64,000 nucleotides of DNA, from positions 272,020 through 336,019 of the forward strand of contig CAJNOI010000042.1 of NCBI GenBank assembly GCA_905250115.1, written 5' to 3'. The notes under the pieces were generated by a model. The model saw nothing but the letters and a program-made list of their open reading frames with translations. It searched no databases and was not told the origin of the DNA. The number at the start of each line of letters is the position of its first letter. Positions within the stretch are counted from its first letter, which is position 1. Shown piece by piece: positions 62,455-64,000 of this stretch. This DNA is from Adineta steineri (taxonomy: Eukaryota > Rotifera > Eurotatoria > Adinetida > Adinetidae). The translations under genes and the position numbers were made by a program.

Positions 62455-64000
62455 TTATTTTTTACCATCATTTGAATTATTAATTTGTAATTGCTCCGAA
62501 TTATTGCATGATGAATTCACATGAATAGGAACAGGTGTAATAACATTTGTTTTTGTTGAAGTATTTTCTAGCGATGGTTTTGTAATTGGTGAAAAACATT
62601 CAGTTAATTTAGGCATATTTGTACAAATCTATTCAATAGAAGAAGAAAAGTTATTCTTAAGAAAAGAAATTATTTTTCAAAATATACTTGTGCAAAAGCC
62701 TGAAGTGGATCTGGTGGTGGAGGAGATGATGATGATGAAATATTTTTATTCGTTGATTGTAATCTCGCTGATCGTCTTAATTGTTCATTATTTTGTTCAT
62801 TGATTTGTTTGGCACGTATTTTATATTGTTGTTGTTGCTCATGTGATAATGAATACCATTTTTCTCCTAAAATTTTTGATACATTTCGATTATCACGATG
62901 AGGATTTTCTAAATGAATTTTTCCTCGTTCTTCTTGAGAAAATAACATAAAAGAATTAATTGGACGACGAGCAGATTTTTCTTTAAAAAATTTCGATGAT
63001 TGTTCTGATGAAAGAATTGGTGTTGTCGAAGGTGATGTATGATTTGATGAATTATCTTGTCTTTTATCATTTTGTGATAAATGTCGCGAACAATAACCAA
63101 ATCGTTGAGATTCTTTCGGGCAATTTTCATGTGAACAAAGCCGACGCCATTGTTTACCATTATATCGTTTTCGAATTTGTGAATCTGTTATTATTATATC
63201 ACCTTTACTATAGGTTTTTTCATTTAAACTATTTAATAAAATATTGCTTTGAGAATTTGATGAATTTATTGATAAAGAATTATCTGCACATGATGGACTC
63301 ATACATAAATCTATTTAAAACAAAATTAATTATTTACAATTTTATAATTTTCATTATTTCAATCAACGATCAATATGACTTATATTAACTAATACGAATA
63401 CGTTCCTCAAAATTCTAGATATTTAATTCGAATGACTTATACCTACCAATTGTGTATACCGTCAAATCTTGGTCAAAGCACGCTAGAGATTTTCAGTACA
63501 ATTTTGTAAGTATAAAATTCTTATGCTCAACTTCATTAATGAAGAACTTTTTCCTCGAACTCAATTGAGTGTAAATCCTACTATATGAACCTATAACTCC
63601 TTAAATGATTTGTATAAGTTTAAAATAATTTCTCTGTATTCCAACTTTACCATTTCGAGTATTATTAATAGGAATTAATCGTGTTTGATAAAGTGCTGCA
63701 TTCCAATCAATTGAAAATTCTAGAAAATAAAATAAAAGTAAAAATAAGAAAATGTTTTAAATAAAAAATTCCAACCATCATGCCATGGTGGTAAAAATAA
63801 TCTAATAGCTTGTCTTGGTACACATAAACTTTCATTCTGATTGTGAAATAAAATTTGAAATTTTCCTTCTTTTGTTTTCTCAGTAATAATTGCTGTTTGA
63901 TAAATGTGTTGATTTGATTGATTTTTACATAAAATTAATTTTCCTTCAATTAAATCTTGAATTGATGGTGCATTATCAGATAAAATACCAAAAATATTAT
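62455..64000 (-). CDS. CIC: Capicua (CIC) homologue, HMG-box transcriptional repressor (5' part beyond right edge)
   Basis: Minus-strand exons, from the edge: 64000-63776 (partial), 63719-63651, 63310-62688 and 62628-62455, joined in consistent phases. The first visible exon has [16 protein letters not shown], resembling the N-terminal conserved part of long CIC. The third has [20 protein letters not shown] followed by [15 protein letters not shown], a zinc-binding-like block characteristic of CIC, and an HMG box: [43 protein letters not shown] binds TGAATGAA-type sites and represses receptor-tyrosine-kinase targets until ERK signalling relieves it. The chain stops about 60 codons after the HMG exon, so the long C-terminal region with the C1 motif of fly and human CIC is missing or lies in unrecognised exons. 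Ser- and Pro-runs follow the HMG box. Confidence 0.8.

Noticed and set aside
1..64000. CRISPR arrays, bacterial operons, ribosomal RNA or tRNA genes
   Set aside because: The window has spliced eukaryotic genes throughout. No regularly spaced repeats, rRNA signatures or tRNA B-box/cloverleaf patterns were found by eye.

Overview
Eukaryotic animal DNA, most likely from a bdelloid rotifer. The sequence is strongly AT-rich, with many short (about 45-65 bp) GT-AG introns and close gene spacing. Three specific points favour a bdelloid: a secreted group 3 LEA-type desiccation protein ending in ATEL, as in the ER-targeted LEA proteins described from Adineta ricciae; an LTR retrotransposon with a DEDDy-exonuclease third ORF, a combination reported from bdelloid LTR elements; and interstitial TGTGGG-like repeats, the unit reported for bdelloid telomeres. 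The species cannot be fixed by reading alone. Two 100-N assembly gaps lie at 30422-30521 and 58054-58153.

Left part (1-11 kb). A gene end running off the left edge is followed by a two-domain ubiquitin-like membrane protein, a tandem pair of secreted VWA7/HET-C-like genes with identical exon lengths, a PLEKHA8/FAPP2-type PH+GLTP lipid-transfer gene, a small unknown gene and the LEA gene.

Accessory block (11.6-30.4 kb). An apparently intact Ty3/gypsy-type retrotransposon (11653-20433) has identical 201-bp LTRs, a 5-bp target duplication, gag, PR-RT-RH-IN in the -1 frame and the extra exonuclease ORF. To its right lie decayed or recently arrived pieces: an F-box/LRR-like family remnant; a broken minus-strand gene carrying a LINE fragment (16-bp duplication) that itself carries a hAT element (8-bp duplication); a RING-gene fragment whose last cysteine codon is TGA; and an intronless, frameshifted FAD monooxygenase. 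Hairpin-like G-rich/C-rich repeats with telomere-like units lie around these pieces, and one abuts the first assembly gap. This looks like a subtelomere-like zone that gathers transposons and foreign genes.

Right part (31-64 kb) is mostly conserved housekeeping genes: a cyclin G/I-like gene, RPS7, an RNF126/115-type E3 ligase diverging from ENY2, a secreted unknown protein, a 33-residue two-exon ORF, a secreted RyR-domain protein, a three-Ig lachesin/IgLON-like protein, the TFIIH subunit GTF2H5 13 bp ahead of the U11/U12 protein SNRNP25, an isochorismatase-like hydrolase, a PA+M28 aminopeptidase tail-to-tail with a membrane-anchored phosphodiesterase, an unrecognised Ser-rich gene, and the start of a Capicua (CIC) homologue cut by the right edge. 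Small transposon remnants (hAT-type MITE, hAT transposase tail) and an LRR pseudogene sit between them. Exon boundaries were read by eye from splice signals and reading frame. Summed exon lengths are divisible by three for every complete spliced gene listed; for the genes cut by the window edges only the internal phases could be checked.
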